64,000 nucleotides of DNA from JANNMJ01 sp031425525 (GCA_031425525.1 JANPJM010000050.1:62001-126000), one strand, 5' to 3'. Positions 9,501 through 17,826 are shown, counted from the first letter of the stretch. A program made the numbers and translations. Notes: generated from the sequence alone by a model not told the origin.

Positions 9501-9670
9501 GCCTGCACCGCGCCATGGAGCTGCTGCGCGAGCGCGCCGGCACCGTGGCCGAGGTGGGCTATGAGGTAGGCTTCAGCAGCCCGGCGCACTTCTCCACGGT
9601 GTTCTCGCGGCAGTTCGGCTACCCGCCCAGCGAGGTAGGCAAACAGGCAGTGATGGAGACGGACGGGTAA
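6551..9670 (+). CDS. 7TMR-DISM hybrid histidine kinase / response regulator with AraC output
   Basis: One-protein two-component system of 1039 residues from ATG 6551; an in-frame ATG at 6521 would add ten. Order: signal peptide (LIAVLMGLLGFCSPLRAQ), periplasmic 7TMR-DISMED2-like domain, seven hydrophobic segments around 210-410, coiled coil, HisKA with ISHEFRTPL (His at about 485), HATPase with N-box NLLSNALRFTP and G-boxes DTGPGIA and GTGVGLTLV, receiver with phospho-Asp in LIISDVMMPG (about 791), and a C-terminal AraC helix-turn-helix. It resembles the hybrid systems that link extracellular signals to nutrient genes in Bacteroidota. Which gene it controls is unknown; the surface-fibre gene follows 390 bp downstream. 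Confidence 0.93.
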   Translation: MISAFECARSRTRIPWPGQELIAVLMGLLGFCSPLRAQPSAAPMPALVLRDTTHEYSLGRSWAVLTVPADSARSVTLDQVRAPAWAARFRPSQQDVPNFRGSGGDVWLRATLLNQAGPTTVWLLRALAAASDSLTVYVVRADGHVLQLEASPAVSYARSHVEPSRHYNLRLPLPKGQPTVVYVRASAGPLNLSMYEQHFFRNFTYWENFAIAAFLGSLLMLALYNLFLYASIRERSYLYYVGYVLSFSALMLQMKNLLYLWLYPLLAGGRDELLHLLLLGANILLGNLMARAFLETPRRVPLLDWLLRAMLLLAPLPLLLRLLSLNSAATLLSIVLPLVSCLVLIVVGTAVLRTGYRPARYYMAGWGVVVLSIVSYNLAQLNILPANGWTINSSSIAWGLEMVFLSLGLADRINLSRQAQREAQAKVLATMSEKKIVQQRANQQLAARAAELEQANAQLQASLATTDHLQELDTIKTNFFTNISHEFRTPLTLILGPAEELAAESPDPASRRRGGLILRNAQRLLRLINQLLDLSKLDAGAMHLAPTRGDVAALARQLAATFASMAEARGVRFRTEGADRLPFVFDAPKLEVVLTNLLSNALRFTPTGGEIALSWREVPATSAAPAGLELTVHDTGPGIAAEHQPRLFDRFYQGAHPTTPDAQPGTGVGLTLVRELTELHGGTVAVSSRAGEGAAFTVRLPQGLVPGPAAAAPDEQPDAAVSVATSLAADADVEQLNPDADVVLFIEDNEDVREFIRTSLAPAGYRLLEAADGLQGVATALAEVPDLIISDVMMPGLDGHGVVRQLKQHPATSHVPIVLLTARSTTTDRLEGLETGADVYLGKPFAARELRAQVRNLLALRDRTRSYARATLALASVPPSAPKPEPAAPRPAAILQPDTKAEVESGGEALTPAPTGVPSTTSRLSALDRRFLATVAAAVAANLAESDFDVDRLSSAVAMSRTQMQRKLRALTGQAPAEYIRTARLHRAMELLRERAGTVAEVGYEVGFSSPAHFSTVFSRQFGYPPSEVGKQAVMETDG

Positions 9671-9685
9671 AAAAACAGCGCGACG

Positions 9686-9724
9686 CAACCACCGCGACCA
9701 ACCACCGCGACCAACCACCGCGAA
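9686..9724. repeat. Three 13-bp tandem repeats just after the hybrid kinase stop
   Basis: The unit CAACCACCGCGAC occurs at 9686-9698 and 9699-9711, then at 9712-9724 with the last base changed. It lies 16 bp after the stop codon and before the terminator hairpin. Confidence 0.8.
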
Positions 9725-9765
9725 CGGTGCGCCAAAGGGTGCTTCGCCAGCTTTCAGACTACCCG

Positions 9766-9795
9766 AAAAGGGGCGCTCCGGGCGCCCCTTTTTTT
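9766..9795 (+). terminator. Rho-independent terminator after the hybrid kinase
   Basis: A perfect 7-bp GC stem (GGGGCGC at 9770-9776 with GCGCCCC at 9782-9788) with a 5-nt loop is extended by A4/T pairing and followed by a T-run to 9795. It is placed to end the hybrid kinase transcript. The 265 bp after it, up to the fibre gene, hold no supported gene. Confidence 0.8.
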
Positions 9796-10061
9796 ATGAT
9801 CTGCCGGGGCGGTTTTGTGGTGATTTTGGAGGTGACTCTGGGAGTAACGAAGGCAAAAACCGCCCAATGGCACAAATCAGCAAGCTTTTGACCGAAAAAG
9901 GAAAGGCTTGGCCGAAAACGACAAGCATTTGCCCGGGATGAAAAAGCCCACCAAATAGGGTCCCCCGGACCTTTGCAATCATTCGGCAACCAGAAAAATA
10001 CCTCCGCTGAACGGGCGCTGTTGCCCTCCGCTGACCCCCTCATTCGCTCATTTTCATTTCC

Positions 10062-12695
10062 ATGCGAACCCCCATACTAGTCATTGCCGCCTTGCTGATC
10101 CTGCTGAGCACGGCACCCGCCGCCCAAGCCCAGGTGGGCATCGGCACCACTACGCCCGATGCTTCGGCGGCCCTCGATATTGCCAGCACGACGAAGGGCC
10201 TGCTAGCCCCGCGAATGCTGGAAGCCGAGCGGCTGGCGCTGGCCAGTCCGGCCACGGGCCTACTCGTGTTTCAAACCAACCAGCTAACCTCGCCGGTCGG
10301 CTTCTACTACAATGCCGGTACGCCCGCCGCCCCATCATGGCAGCAGATAGGCACCACTACGGCGGCCGACAACCTAGGCAACCACACCGCCACCCAGAAC
10401 CTGGGCCTCAACAACAAGTGGCTGAGCAACAACGGCACTAACACCGGCCTGCGCCTCGACAACGCCGGCAACCTGAGCGTGGGGGGCAGCAGCGGCGGTG
10501 GCGCCCGCCTAAGTGTGGAAGCGCCGAGCTTCGCCACGGCCATCTTGCGCGACAGCCGGACCCCGGCCTCGCAGGTGGGGGCGCACTTGCTTTTGGCAGC
10601 CGGACCGACAGGCGGGGCCGGCTCTTACTTTGGCGGCGTGCTGGGCTATGTGCACGAAGATGCCTTCAAAGCGCACCGCACCGCCGTGTTGGAGCTGCGC
10701 GCCAACGGTAGCGGCAGCAACAACGGCCGCTTCAACCTCTATACCGGCTCCGGTGCGGCCACCCTGAACAGCCCGCAGCTGACGGTGCTGGCGACCGGCA
10801 ACGTGGGCCTGGGCCTAAGTACACCCGATGCCTCGGCGGCCCTCGACATCAGCAGCACGAGCCGCGGTCTGCTGACCCCACGAATGCTGGAAGCCGAGCG
10901 GCTGGCCATTGCCAGTCCGGCCACAGGCCTGCTCGTGTTTCAGACCGACCAGGCGGGCACGTCGGCGGGCTTCTACTACAATGCCGGTACACCGGCCGCG
11001 CCCGCCTGGCAGCAACTGGGTACCACTGCGGCGGCCGACAACCTAGGCAACCACACCGCCACCCAAGCGCTGAACATGGGTGCCCAAGCCCTGACCGGCA
11101 CCGGCGCCAGCATCGGCACAGCCCTGGGCCTGGGCGTGACGGGCAAAGGTGGGCTGAATATCGGGCAGAACACCGGCGGCAATATTGCCCTCGGTTACGG
11201 CAGCGGCGCGGCGCTCACGACGGGCACCGACAACCAGTTTAGCGGCTACCAGGCGGGCAACAGCACCACGAGCGGCGACAAGAACTTGTTCACCGGCTAC
11301 CGGAGTGGATTTCTGAACACGCTGGGCAAGCACAACCAGTTTGAGGGCTACGAAGCCGGCTACAGCAACTTGGACGGCGAAAACAACCAATTTAGCGGAT
11401 ATGGTAGCGGCTACAGCAACACCACGGGCAGCAACAATCTGTTTGCGGGCTACCTGAGCGGCCGCGCCAACACGACGGGCCACAACAACCAGTTTATGGG
11501 CTACCTGAGCGGCGGCTTCAATACGCTGGGCAGCGACAACCTTTTTATCGGTTACGAAAGCGGTTACCAAAACCTGGACGGCACCGAGAACCTGTTCACT
11601 GGCTTTATGGCCGGCTGGAACAACACGACCGGCGACGGCAACCTGTTTAGCGGCTATAAGAGCGGCTTGCGTAATGGCAACGGCAATTACAACGTATTTG
11701 AGGGCTACAAATCCGGAGAAAACAACGCGGGTGGCAGCAACAACGCCTTTGTGGGCAATCAGAGCGGCAACTTTAACACGTCAGGCAATAACAACACATT
11801 CAGCGGCACCTACAGCGGCAACGACAACGAGACGGGCAGCAACAACAGCGCCTTTGGCTTCCTGGCCGGTCCCGACGCCGCCAACCTGACTAACACCACC
11901 GCCCTCGGCAACAGGGCCACCGTGAGCCAAAGCAACAGCCTCGTGCTGGGCGGCACCGGCGCCAACGCCGTGAAAGTCGGCATCGGCACCGCTGCCCCGC
12001 GCGGGCTGCTCGACGCGGCCGGCCCCGGCGACAGCTACCTGGTACAGAACCCCAACAGCGGCTCCAGCCAGAGCCTCTACCTGCCCGGCCACCTCTACCT
12101 GGCCCCCTTCAGCGGCGCCAGCGGCACCGCCTTCGTGCAGGCCCGCGTGCCCAACCCCGTGGTGGGCGCCAACGGCACCGACATCGGCCTGACCCTGCGG
12201 ACCACCAACGACGGCGGTATCGTGGATGCGCTTAAGCTCAATGCCAACGGCTCGGCCGTGCTGGCCGGCAGCCTCACCGCCAATGGCGTTTTCTACGCTT
12301 CCGACCGCCGCCTCAAGCAGAGCATCCGGCCCCTGGACGGCGCACTTGCCAGTGTGCTGGCTTTGCGCGGCGTGCGCTACACCTACCGCCAGGACTTGCC
12401 CCGTCCGCTGCCCGCTGGCGAGCAGGTGGGCGTTATTGCCCAGGAAGTAGAGAAGCTCTACCCCGAGCTGGTGAGTACTGGCGCCGACGGCTACAAAGCT
12501 GTGAATTACGCCCAGCTCACGCCCGTGCTCCTGGAGGCCATCAAGGAGCAGCAAACCCAGATCGAGGCCCTACAGCAGCACCTGAGAGGCCAGCAAAGCC
12601 GCGATGCCGCGCAAACCGCCGACCTCCAGACCCTGAAATATCAGATGGCCCGCCTGCTCGGCGAGGCTTCCACTTCCCTGACCAGCGGCCGTTAG
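10062..12695 (+). CDS. Surface fibre with 17-residue head repeats and C-terminal S74 intramolecular chaperone
   Basis: The product has 877 residues with a signal peptide ending near AAQAQ. A segment of about 88 residues starting VGIGTTTPDASAALDI appears twice, at about residues 24-111 and 247-335. Residues 391-594 are twelve consecutive 17-residue repeats with the pattern N-x-F-x-G-Y-x-S/A-G...G. The C-terminus has an endosialidase-type S74 chaperone domain, including SDRRLK, where the Ser marks the known autocleavage point, and ends in a coiled coil. S74 domains assemble trimeric fibres and then cut themselves off (family knowledge). No T9SS sorting domain is present, so the export route is unclear. 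It is probably an adhesin or surface fibre. Confidence 0.85.
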   Translation: MRTPILVIAALLILLSTAPAAQAQVGIGTTTPDASAALDIASTTKGLLAPRMLEAERLALASPATGLLVFQTNQLTSPVGFYYNAGTPAAPSWQQIGTTTAADNLGNHTATQNLGLNNKWLSNNGTNTGLRLDNAGNLSVGGSSGGGARLSVEAPSFATAILRDSRTPASQVGAHLLLAAGPTGGAGSYFGGVLGYVHEDAFKAHRTAVLELRANGSGSNNGRFNLYTGSGAATLNSPQLTVLATGNVGLGLSTPDASAALDISSTSRGLLTPRMLEAERLAIASPATGLLVFQTDQAGTSAGFYYNAGTPAAPAWQQLGTTAAADNLGNHTATQALNMGAQALTGTGASIGTALGLGVTGKGGLNIGQNTGGNIALGYGSGAALTTGTDNQFSGYQAGNSTTSGDKNLFTGYRSGFLNTLGKHNQFEGYEAGYSNLDGENNQFSGYGSGYSNTTGSNNLFAGYLSGRANTTGHNNQFMGYLSGGFNTLGSDNLFIGYESGYQNLDGTENLFTGFMAGWNNTTGDGNLFSGYKSGLRNGNGNYNVFEGYKSGENNAGGSNNAFVGNQSGNFNTSGNNNTFSGTYSGNDNETGSNNSAFGFLAGPDAANLTNTTALGNRATVSQSNSLVLGGTGANAVKVGIGTAAPRGLLDAAGPGDSYLVQNPNSGSSQSLYLPGHLYLAPFSGASGTAFVQARVPNPVVGANGTDIGLTLRTTNDGGIVDALKLNANGSAVLAGSLTANGVFYASDRRLKQSIRPLDGALASVLALRGVRYTYRQDLPRPLPAGEQVGVIAQEVEKLYPELVSTGADGYKAVNYAQLTPVLLEAIKEQQTQIEALQQHLRGQQSRDAAQTADLQTLKYQMARLLGEASTSLTSGR
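11232..11843 (+). repeat. Twelve in-frame 51-bp repeats inside the fibre gene
   Basis: Exactly 612 bp divide into twelve 51-bp units, each coding 17 residues that start Asn-x-Phe and contain Gly-Tyr (or Gly-Phe/Asn/Thr). The length never varies, although the DNA of the units has diverged. A partial thirteenth unit follows. Confidence 0.85.
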
Positions 12696-12718
12696 GCGCC
12701 GCGCTTTCGATCCTGTTA

Positions 12719-14206
12719 ATGAAAACGCCATTTCGCGCCCGCCCGGCCGTTCGCTGGAGTCGCCTTCTGCCCGCCGGCCTGCTATTGCTGGCGCTGCCTG
12801 TTGCCGCCCAAACCCTGACCAACAACGGCGCGGCGCTCACGGTGCAGCCCGGCACCGTGCTCTTCGTGGGCGGCGGCTTGCTGAACCAGGCGGGCGGCAC
12901 CATTGCCAACCACGGCACCGTGGCGCTTACCGGCAACTTCACCCTGACCGGCGGCAGCAGCGTCACCGGAACGGGACCGCTGCGCTTCGTGGGTAATCAG
13001 GATCAGACTTTGAGCGCCCCCACCGGCACCAGCCTGACCAGCGTGGAACACGCCAGCACCGGCTCGGCAGGCAATAATCGCCTTCTGGTGCCCAACAACC
13101 TGACCATCAGCGACCAACTTGCCCTCAGCGGCGGGCTGGTACGCACGGCCCCAGCGGCCACCATCAGCTTGCCCGATGGAGCCACGTTGAGCGGCGAAAC
13201 CGCTGGCCGCTACGTGCAGGGCCACTTGAAAATCACTCGCAACGTGGTGGCGGGCTTGGTGGATTTCGGCCACGGCGTCCTCCTCGACGGTAGCGACCAA
13301 AACCTGGGCGCGGTGACCATCACCCGCTCGGCCGGCCTGAACACGGCCGACGCGACCTACGGCGCCAACCTGGGCGCCACCACCCAAGGCATCGACCGGA
13401 TTTGGACCGTGATGCCCACCAACCAGCCCACGGCCCCCGTGCCGCTCACGGTCAACTGGCTCAGCGACGACGACCACGGTCTTAACGACTTCAGCCAAGC
13501 GCAGCTCTGGCAGCAGCCGGCGGCCGGCAGCCCTTGGATGGCGGTGGGCGCGGCCGGCAGCGCCGCCGGCCGCAGCCTTACACGCAACCCCGCCGTATTG
13601 GGCCGCTTCACCATCAGCAACGGCGCCAATCCGCTGCCGGTGGAGCTGATCAGCTTCACGGCGGAGCGCCAAGGTGCCGGCGCCCAGCTCCGGTGGGCCA
13701 CGGCCTCGGAGCGCAACAACGCCCATTTCGTGGTCGAAAGCTCGGCCGATGGGCGCAGCTTCAGTCGGCTGGGGCAGCTGGCCGGCCACGGCAGCAGCAG
13801 CCAACCCCAAACCTACGAGTTCCGCGACCCTGACCTGGCCCGCTACGCCGCAGCTGTGGTGTACTACCGTCTGCGCCAAGTGGACGCCGACGCGACCGAG
13901 AGCCTCTCGTCGATCCGGTCGCTGGCGGTGTCCGCCTTGACGGAGCATCTGACAGCGAAAGCCTACCCCGTGCCGCTGCGGGCGGGCGAGCCACTGAGTC
14001 TACACATCGGCGAGGCCACCAGCGGCTTGGCCGAGCTGTACGTGACCGACGCTTCGGGCCGCGCCGTGCTGCGCCAAGCACTGGCGCTGCCCCTGGGCAC
14101 CACCGACTTGGCTCTGCCCGAAGCTGCCCGTTGGCCCCCCGGCTTGTACCTTTTGCGGGTGACCCAGGGCGCGCAGCAGCACACGGTCAAAGTCGTGCGC
14201 GAGTAA
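12719..14206 (+). CDS. T9SS type A sorting domain-containing secreted protein
   Basis: The product has 495 residues. The signal peptide ends near LPVAAQ. Residues 20-180 are Gly/Thr/Asn-rich repeats of the beta-helix type (GGGLLNQAGGTIANHG). Residues around 305-405 contain the ELISFTAERQGAGAQLRWAT type of module found before many T9SS sorting domains. The last 75 residues are a type A sorting domain with YPVPL, LYVTDASGRAV and a PGLYLLRV-type strand near the end. It should pass through the outer membrane by type IX secretion and be anchored or released there. It starts 23 bp after the fibre gene, so they are likely co-transcribed. Confidence 0.88.
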   Translation: MKTPFRARPAVRWSRLLPAGLLLLALPVAAQTLTNNGAALTVQPGTVLFVGGGLLNQAGGTIANHGTVALTGNFTLTGGSSVTGTGPLRFVGNQDQTLSAPTGTSLTSVEHASTGSAGNNRLLVPNNLTISDQLALSGGLVRTAPAATISLPDGATLSGETAGRYVQGHLKITRNVVAGLVDFGHGVLLDGSDQNLGAVTITRSAGLNTADATYGANLGATTQGIDRIWTVMPTNQPTAPVPLTVNWLSDDDHGLNDFSQAQLWQQPAAGSPWMAVGAAGSAAGRSLTRNPAVLGRFTISNGANPLPVELISFTAERQGAGAQLRWATASERNNAHFVVESSADGRSFSRLGQLAGHGSSSQPQTYEFRDPDLARYAAAVVYYRLRQVDADATESLSSIRSLAVSALTEHLTAKAYPVPLRAGEPLSLHIGEATSGLAELYVTDASGRAVLRQALALPLGTTDLALPEAARWPPGLYLLRVTQGAQQHTVKVVRE

Positions 14207-14262
14207 CGCGTTTTTCTGCTTCCCCTCACCCCCAATTCTTCCTCTTCAACACCTTTTTTCTC

Positions 14263-14415
14263 ATGAAAACCGCAGTCTTCACCGCTCCACCCTGCGCTTT
14301 CTCTTTCGCCGGCCGGCCGCTGCTGGATGGGCTGCTGCAGGCGTTGACGTTGAGATTCCCACCCCTTCCTGGTCGGGTCGATATTGCGTCACCACATTTT
14401 TTCAAACTATTATGA
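14263..14415 (+). CDS. Possible 50-residue leader peptide before nudK (weak)
   Basis: An ATG at 14263 opens a 50-codon frame whose last four bases overlap the nudK ATG. The composition is not clearly coding and no domain is recognised. It could be a translational leader or chance. The main argument for it is the tight overlap with the next start codon. Confidence 0.2.
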   Translation: MKTAVFTAPPCAFSFAGRPLLDGLLQALTLRFPPLPGRVDIASPHFFKLL

Positions 14416-14987
14416 ACGACCGCATTCAGATTCGCGAAACCCAGGTTCTATCTGATAACTGGTACACGCTACGCAAGGTGACGTTTGATTACCAACGCAA
14501 AAACGGCCGATGGGAAACCCAGTCGCGCGAGGCGTATGACCGGGGCAACGGCGCCACCATCCTGCTGCACAACCCGGCGGCCGATACCGTCATCCTGACC
14601 CGGCAGTTCCGGCTGCCCACCTACGTCAACGGCAACCCCACCGGGCTGCTGATTGAAGCCTGCGCCGGCCTGCTCGACGACGAGCACCCCGACGCGGCCA
14701 TTATCCGCGAGACGGAGGAAGAAACCGGCTACCGCCTCACGGCCGTGCAGAAGGTGATGGAAGCCTACATGAGTCCCGGCTCGGTGACGGAACGCCTGTT
14801 TTTCTACCTGGCCGAGTACTCGCCCGCCACCGAGCGCCGGGCCGGTGGCGGCGTCGAGGAAGAAGAAATCGAAGTGCTGGAGCTACCGCTTTCCAAGGCC
14901 CTGGCGATGGTCGCCAGCGGTGAGATTCAGGACGGCAAGACTATTCTACTCCTGCAGCACCTGCGCTTACAACAGCTCACTACTTAA
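14412..14987 (+). CDS. nudK: NudK-like Nudix hydrolase (GDP-mannose pyrophosphatase type)
   Basis: A 191-residue protein resembling E. coli NudK over its whole length. It has the RQFRLPTYVNGNPTG stretch and a Nudix helix (REtEEEtGY) at about 98-106 that keeps the metal-binding Glu residues. The first Glu of the canonical GX5EX7REUXEEXGU box appears one residue early, with His at the expected place. Family members hydrolyse GDP-mannose and other nucleotide sugars. The next gene starts nine bases after the stop, suggesting an operon with the DUF4406 gene. Confidence 0.85.
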   Translation: MNDRIQIRETQVLSDNWYTLRKVTFDYQRKNGRWETQSREAYDRGNGATILLHNPAADTVILTRQFRLPTYVNGNPTGLLIEACAGLLDDEHPDAAIIRETEEETGYRLTAVQKVMEAYMSPGSVTERLFFYLAEYSPATERRAGGGVEEEEIEVLELPLSKALAMVASGEIQDGKTILLLQHLRLQQLTT

Positions 14988-14996
14988 CCCCCTCCC

Positions 14997-15380
14997 ATGC
15001 TGATTCTAATTGCCGGCCCCTACCGCAGCGGCACCAACGACGACCCGGCCTTGATGGCCGCCAACCTGCGCCGCCTCGAAGCCGCCGCTCTGCCGCTATT
15101 TCGGGCCGGCCACCTGCCCCTGATTGGCGAATGGGTGGCCTTGCCGCTGCTGCATCTGGCCGGCTCGACCCGGCCGGGCGACGTGGCCTATCAGAAAATT
15201 CTATACCCGGCCGCCCACCGTTTGCTGGCCAAATGCGACGCCGTGCTCCGCTTGGGAGGCGCCTCGGCCGGAGCCGACGAGGACGTGCGCCTGGCTCAGG
15301 CCCGCGGGCTGCCCGTGTACTTCCACCTGGAGGATGTGCCCGGCTGCTCGGCAACGCCGGACGCTCCTAGCGCAAGCTGA
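14997..15380 (+). CDS. DUF4406 / deoxyribosyltransferase-like protein
   Basis: The product has 127 residues. It begins MLILIAGPYRSGTNDDP, the nucleotide-binding start typical of DUF4406 proteins, which are related to nucleoside 2-deoxyribosyltransferases. A later GGASAGADEDVRLAQARGLPV matches the loop where that fold places its catalytic acid. The link to nucleotide chemistry comes from the fold, not from direct evidence. It lies directly downstream of a Nudix hydrolase, so a role in nucleotide clean-up fits (inference). Confidence 0.75.
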   Translation: MLILIAGPYRSGTNDDPALMAANLRRLEAAALPLFRAGHLPLIGEWVALPLLHLAGSTRPGDVAYQKILYPAAHRLLAKCDAVLRLGGASAGADEDVRLAQARGLPVYFHLEDVPGCSATPDAPSAS

Positions 15381-15499
15381 CTACCCGCAGCCTGGGCCGC
15401 GGAGCCATTCATCTCTCACGCATTTCTCACGCAAAGGTGCCCCGATACGGCACCGAGGTTTCGCCCTTCCCTTTCATCTCCCTTTCATCTTTCTTTCAA

Positions 15500-16825
15500 A
15501 TGGATCACGCCCAGATTCTCGCCCTCATTCACCAAACTGCGCCTGCTGTGGTGGCCGACGGCGACCAGCTCACCCACGATTTCTACGCCCACTTGTTCGG
15601 GGCTTACCCGGAATTGCGGCACACCTTCAACCCAGCCAACCAAGGCCGAGGCTTCCAGGCGCGCAGCCTGTTCGAGGCGATCGTACTGTTCGTCACCAAG
15701 TACGACGAATTTGAGACCCTGGGGGCCGAAGCGCGGCGCATCGCCGCCAAGCACGTGAGCGTGGACGTGCGCCCCGATCAATACGCCTTGGTGGGCGCCA
15801 GTCTGCTGGTAGTTATCCGGGAGCGCCTGGGCGCGGCAGCCACCGCCGACGTGATGCAAGCCTGGGAGCTGGCCTACGGCCGCATCGCGGGCGTGCTCAC
15901 CGGGGTTGAAGCCACTATGTACGAGGCGCAGGCCGCGCAGGCCGGCGGCTGGGCAGGCTTCCGGCCTTTCGTGGTGGAGCGCATCGTGGCCGAAGCCGCC
16001 GACGTGAAGTCGTTTTACCTGGTGCCCGCCGACGGCCAGGCGCTGCCCGCCTACCAGCCGGGTCAGTTCGTGACGCTAGCCGCTGAGCTGCCTCACCAGC
16101 CCTACCGCCAGCTGCGCCAGTACAGCCTTTCCGATGCCCCCGGCCGGCCGCACCTGCGCCTCACGGTGAAGCGCGAGCCCCGCGTGGCCGACGCGCCCGC
16201 GCCCCTGATCTCGCGCTACCTGCACGACGAAGTGGCTGTAGGCACCACGCTGGCCCTGCGCGCGCCGGCCGGTGAGTTTTGCCTGAGCGCCGACGCCACC
16301 CGACCACTGGTGCTGCTAGCCGGCGGCCTGGGCATCACGCCCTTTATGGCGATGCTGGAGCATTTGGTGTGCACGAGCTCGCCCCGGCGGGTGCTGCTCA
16401 TTCACGCCGCGCGCGACGCTGACCACCAGCCCTTCGGTCGCCGACTGCGCCAGCTGGCGCGGCGGCACCCGGCTCTGCGCTGCTTCGCGCTCTACCAGCG
16501 CGCGCCGGTGGACCTGCCCGACGTTGACGAGGATCAGCCCTTGGAATACGCCACCGGCTTTCTGCGGCCCGACCACCTCGACTACCTGCTCACCCCTGAC
16601 TTGGCCGGCGCCGAGTTTTATTGCTGCGGCCCGGCCGGCTTCCGCCACCACGTGGGGGCGCTGCTGGCCCACCGTGGCGAGGAGGACTGCCACTTCGAGG
16701 CCTTCGTGCCCGCGCACGAGCTCTCGCCGATGTCGCCGCCGGAGTGTCCGGCCCATGCCCCCATAGCCTTGGCACTACAGGTGGCCGCGCCCCGGTGCCC
16801 CTATACCGGTCACGATGGACACTAG
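15500..16825 (+). CDS. hmp: Flavohemoglobin, nitric oxide dioxygenase
   Basis: The product has 441 residues from ATG 15500. The globin domain (1-140) has distal Tyr29 and Gln53 and proximal His85, the same numbers as in E. coli Hmp. The ferredoxin-reductase part follows, with the FAD motif RQYSL at about 211 and NAD-binding LAGGLGITPF and CCGPAGF. It oxidises nitric oxide to nitrate using NADPH and oxygen. The stop codon TAG lies within the CTAG target of the IS481 element, and the element begins one base after the stop. The coding sequence seems intact, but the native 3' untranslated region was displaced by the insertion. Confidence 0.95.
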   Translation: MDHAQILALIHQTAPAVVADGDQLTHDFYAHLFGAYPELRHTFNPANQGRGFQARSLFEAIVLFVTKYDEFETLGAEARRIAAKHVSVDVRPDQYALVGASLLVVIRERLGAAATADVMQAWELAYGRIAGVLTGVEATMYEAQAAQAGGWAGFRPFVVERIVAEAADVKSFYLVPADGQALPAYQPGQFVTLAAELPHQPYRQLRQYSLSDAPGRPHLRLTVKREPRVADAPAPLISRYLHDEVAVGTTLALRAPAGEFCLSADATRPLVLLAGGLGITPFMAMLEHLVCTSSPRRVLLIHAARDADHQPFGRRLRQLARRHPALRCFALYQRAPVDLPDVDEDQPLEYATGFLRPDHLDYLLTPDLAGAEFYCCGPAGFRHHVGALLAHRGEEDCHFEAFVPAHELSPMSPPECPAHAPIALALQVAAPRCPYTGHDGH

Positions 16826-16826
16826 T
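16821..16826. repeat. Left target-site copy of the IS481 insertion (ACTAGT)
   Basis: ACTAGT here and CCTAGT at 17827-17832 flank the element and differ at one base. Both fit the NCTAGN target known for Bordetella IS481. Confidence 0.7.
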
Positions 16827-17790
16827 TGTACAGTCCCAGAGTGAGTTGGATCGGGTCTCGGGTAAAGATAGTGGGGTTCTTCAACCATTGGGCGCAGATG
16901 AATTCGTGCGGCGTCAGGCCACGTAATATCTTGAGGCGCTTAGCGTGGTTGTAGGCGAGCAAGAAGGCCTGCAGATGCTCGTTGAGTTGGTCGGTCGTCT
17001 GGTAATGATATCGCTGAACAGTCGCCTCTTTGAGCGTGCGGTTCATGCGCTCAACCTGGCCGTTGGTCTACGGGTGAGCCGGTTTGGTGAGGCGGTGTTC
17101 GACGCCGAATTCGCGACACACGCGATCAAAGCTGTGGCCGCCGGGCAGCCACTGGTGGGGTTGGGCGGTAAACTGGACGCCGTTGTCGGTCAGCACCGTG
17201 TGGGCCGCATACGGTAGTTTGGCCAGCACGCGGCGCAGAAACTCGGCTGCCACCATCCGCGTCGCGCGGGGCTGAAGTTCGGCAAAGGCGAACTTGCTGG
17301 TACGATCAATGGCCACAAACAGGTACTGTTTGCCTTCCTCGGTGTGCAGTTCGGCAAAGTCGACGTGCAGGTAGCCGATTGGATAGTCCTTAAATTTCTT
17401 TTTCGGCTCATTGCCCCCTTCGTCCGCCAGCGGCAGACGGCTAATGCCGTGGCGCTGGAAGCAGCGGTGGAGCGCCGAGCGCGACAGGCCGGAAAGGGTG
17501 GCTTGCAGGGCATACAAGCAATCATCCAGCGGCAGCAGGGTGTGGCGGCGAAAGGCGACCACCGCATCCTGCTCGGCCGTCAGGACCGTAGAGGCGGCCG
17601 CAGGCCCCATCGGCGCGTCCGCCGTGGTGGCCCGTTTGCGCCACTTGGCCACCGTCTTCGCATTAATACCGTGATGGGCAGCTAGCGTTTGTAGGCTTTC
17701 CTGACTGCGCTGGGTAGCGACCCGTATTGCCGCCGTTGTCCAAGCGCTGCCGTGGAGTACTCGGCCTATTAAAAGCGGTTGATAGTCCAG
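16822..17790 (-). pseudogene. IS481-type transposase broken by one in-frame TAG
   Basis: Read from a likely CTG start at 17790 (DYQPLLIGRVLHGSAW...), the frame covers an N-terminal helix-turn-helix (LAAHHGINAKTVAKWRKR) and an rve integrase core with HVDFAEL, the LTDNG motif for the second Asp, and the third acidic residue in RTLKEATV. One TAG at 17068-17070 splits it exactly where KPAHP-W-TNGQVER is expected, so a TGG Trp codon has become amber. The frame is otherwise unbroken. The last residues LGLYN are coded inside the terminal repeat, and the stop codon (16822-16824) comes from the CTAG of the target DNA. Confidence 0.87.
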
Positions 17791-17826
17791 CCCGAAAGCT
17801 ACACCATCTCTTCCTGGGACTGTACA
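16827..17826 (-). mobile_element. IS481-family insertion sequence, 1000 bp
   Basis: Terminal inverted repeats begin TGTACAGTCCCAG at 16827 and, on the other strand, at 17826, giving exactly 1000 bp. The 13 outer bases match perfectly and further bases match in part. Six-base target copies lie outside. The single transposase on the minus strand is interrupted by one amber codon, so the copy is probably dead unless a related transposase acts in trans. Confidence 0.88.

Noticed and set aside
9759..10043. 94-codon minus-strand frame between the hybrid kinase and the fibre gene
   Set aside because: It covers the terminator hairpin, has no domain and no good start.
11232..11843. YadA-type trimeric autotransporter
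   Set aside because: Head repeats look alike, but there is no YadA membrane anchor; the C-terminus is an S74 chaperone.
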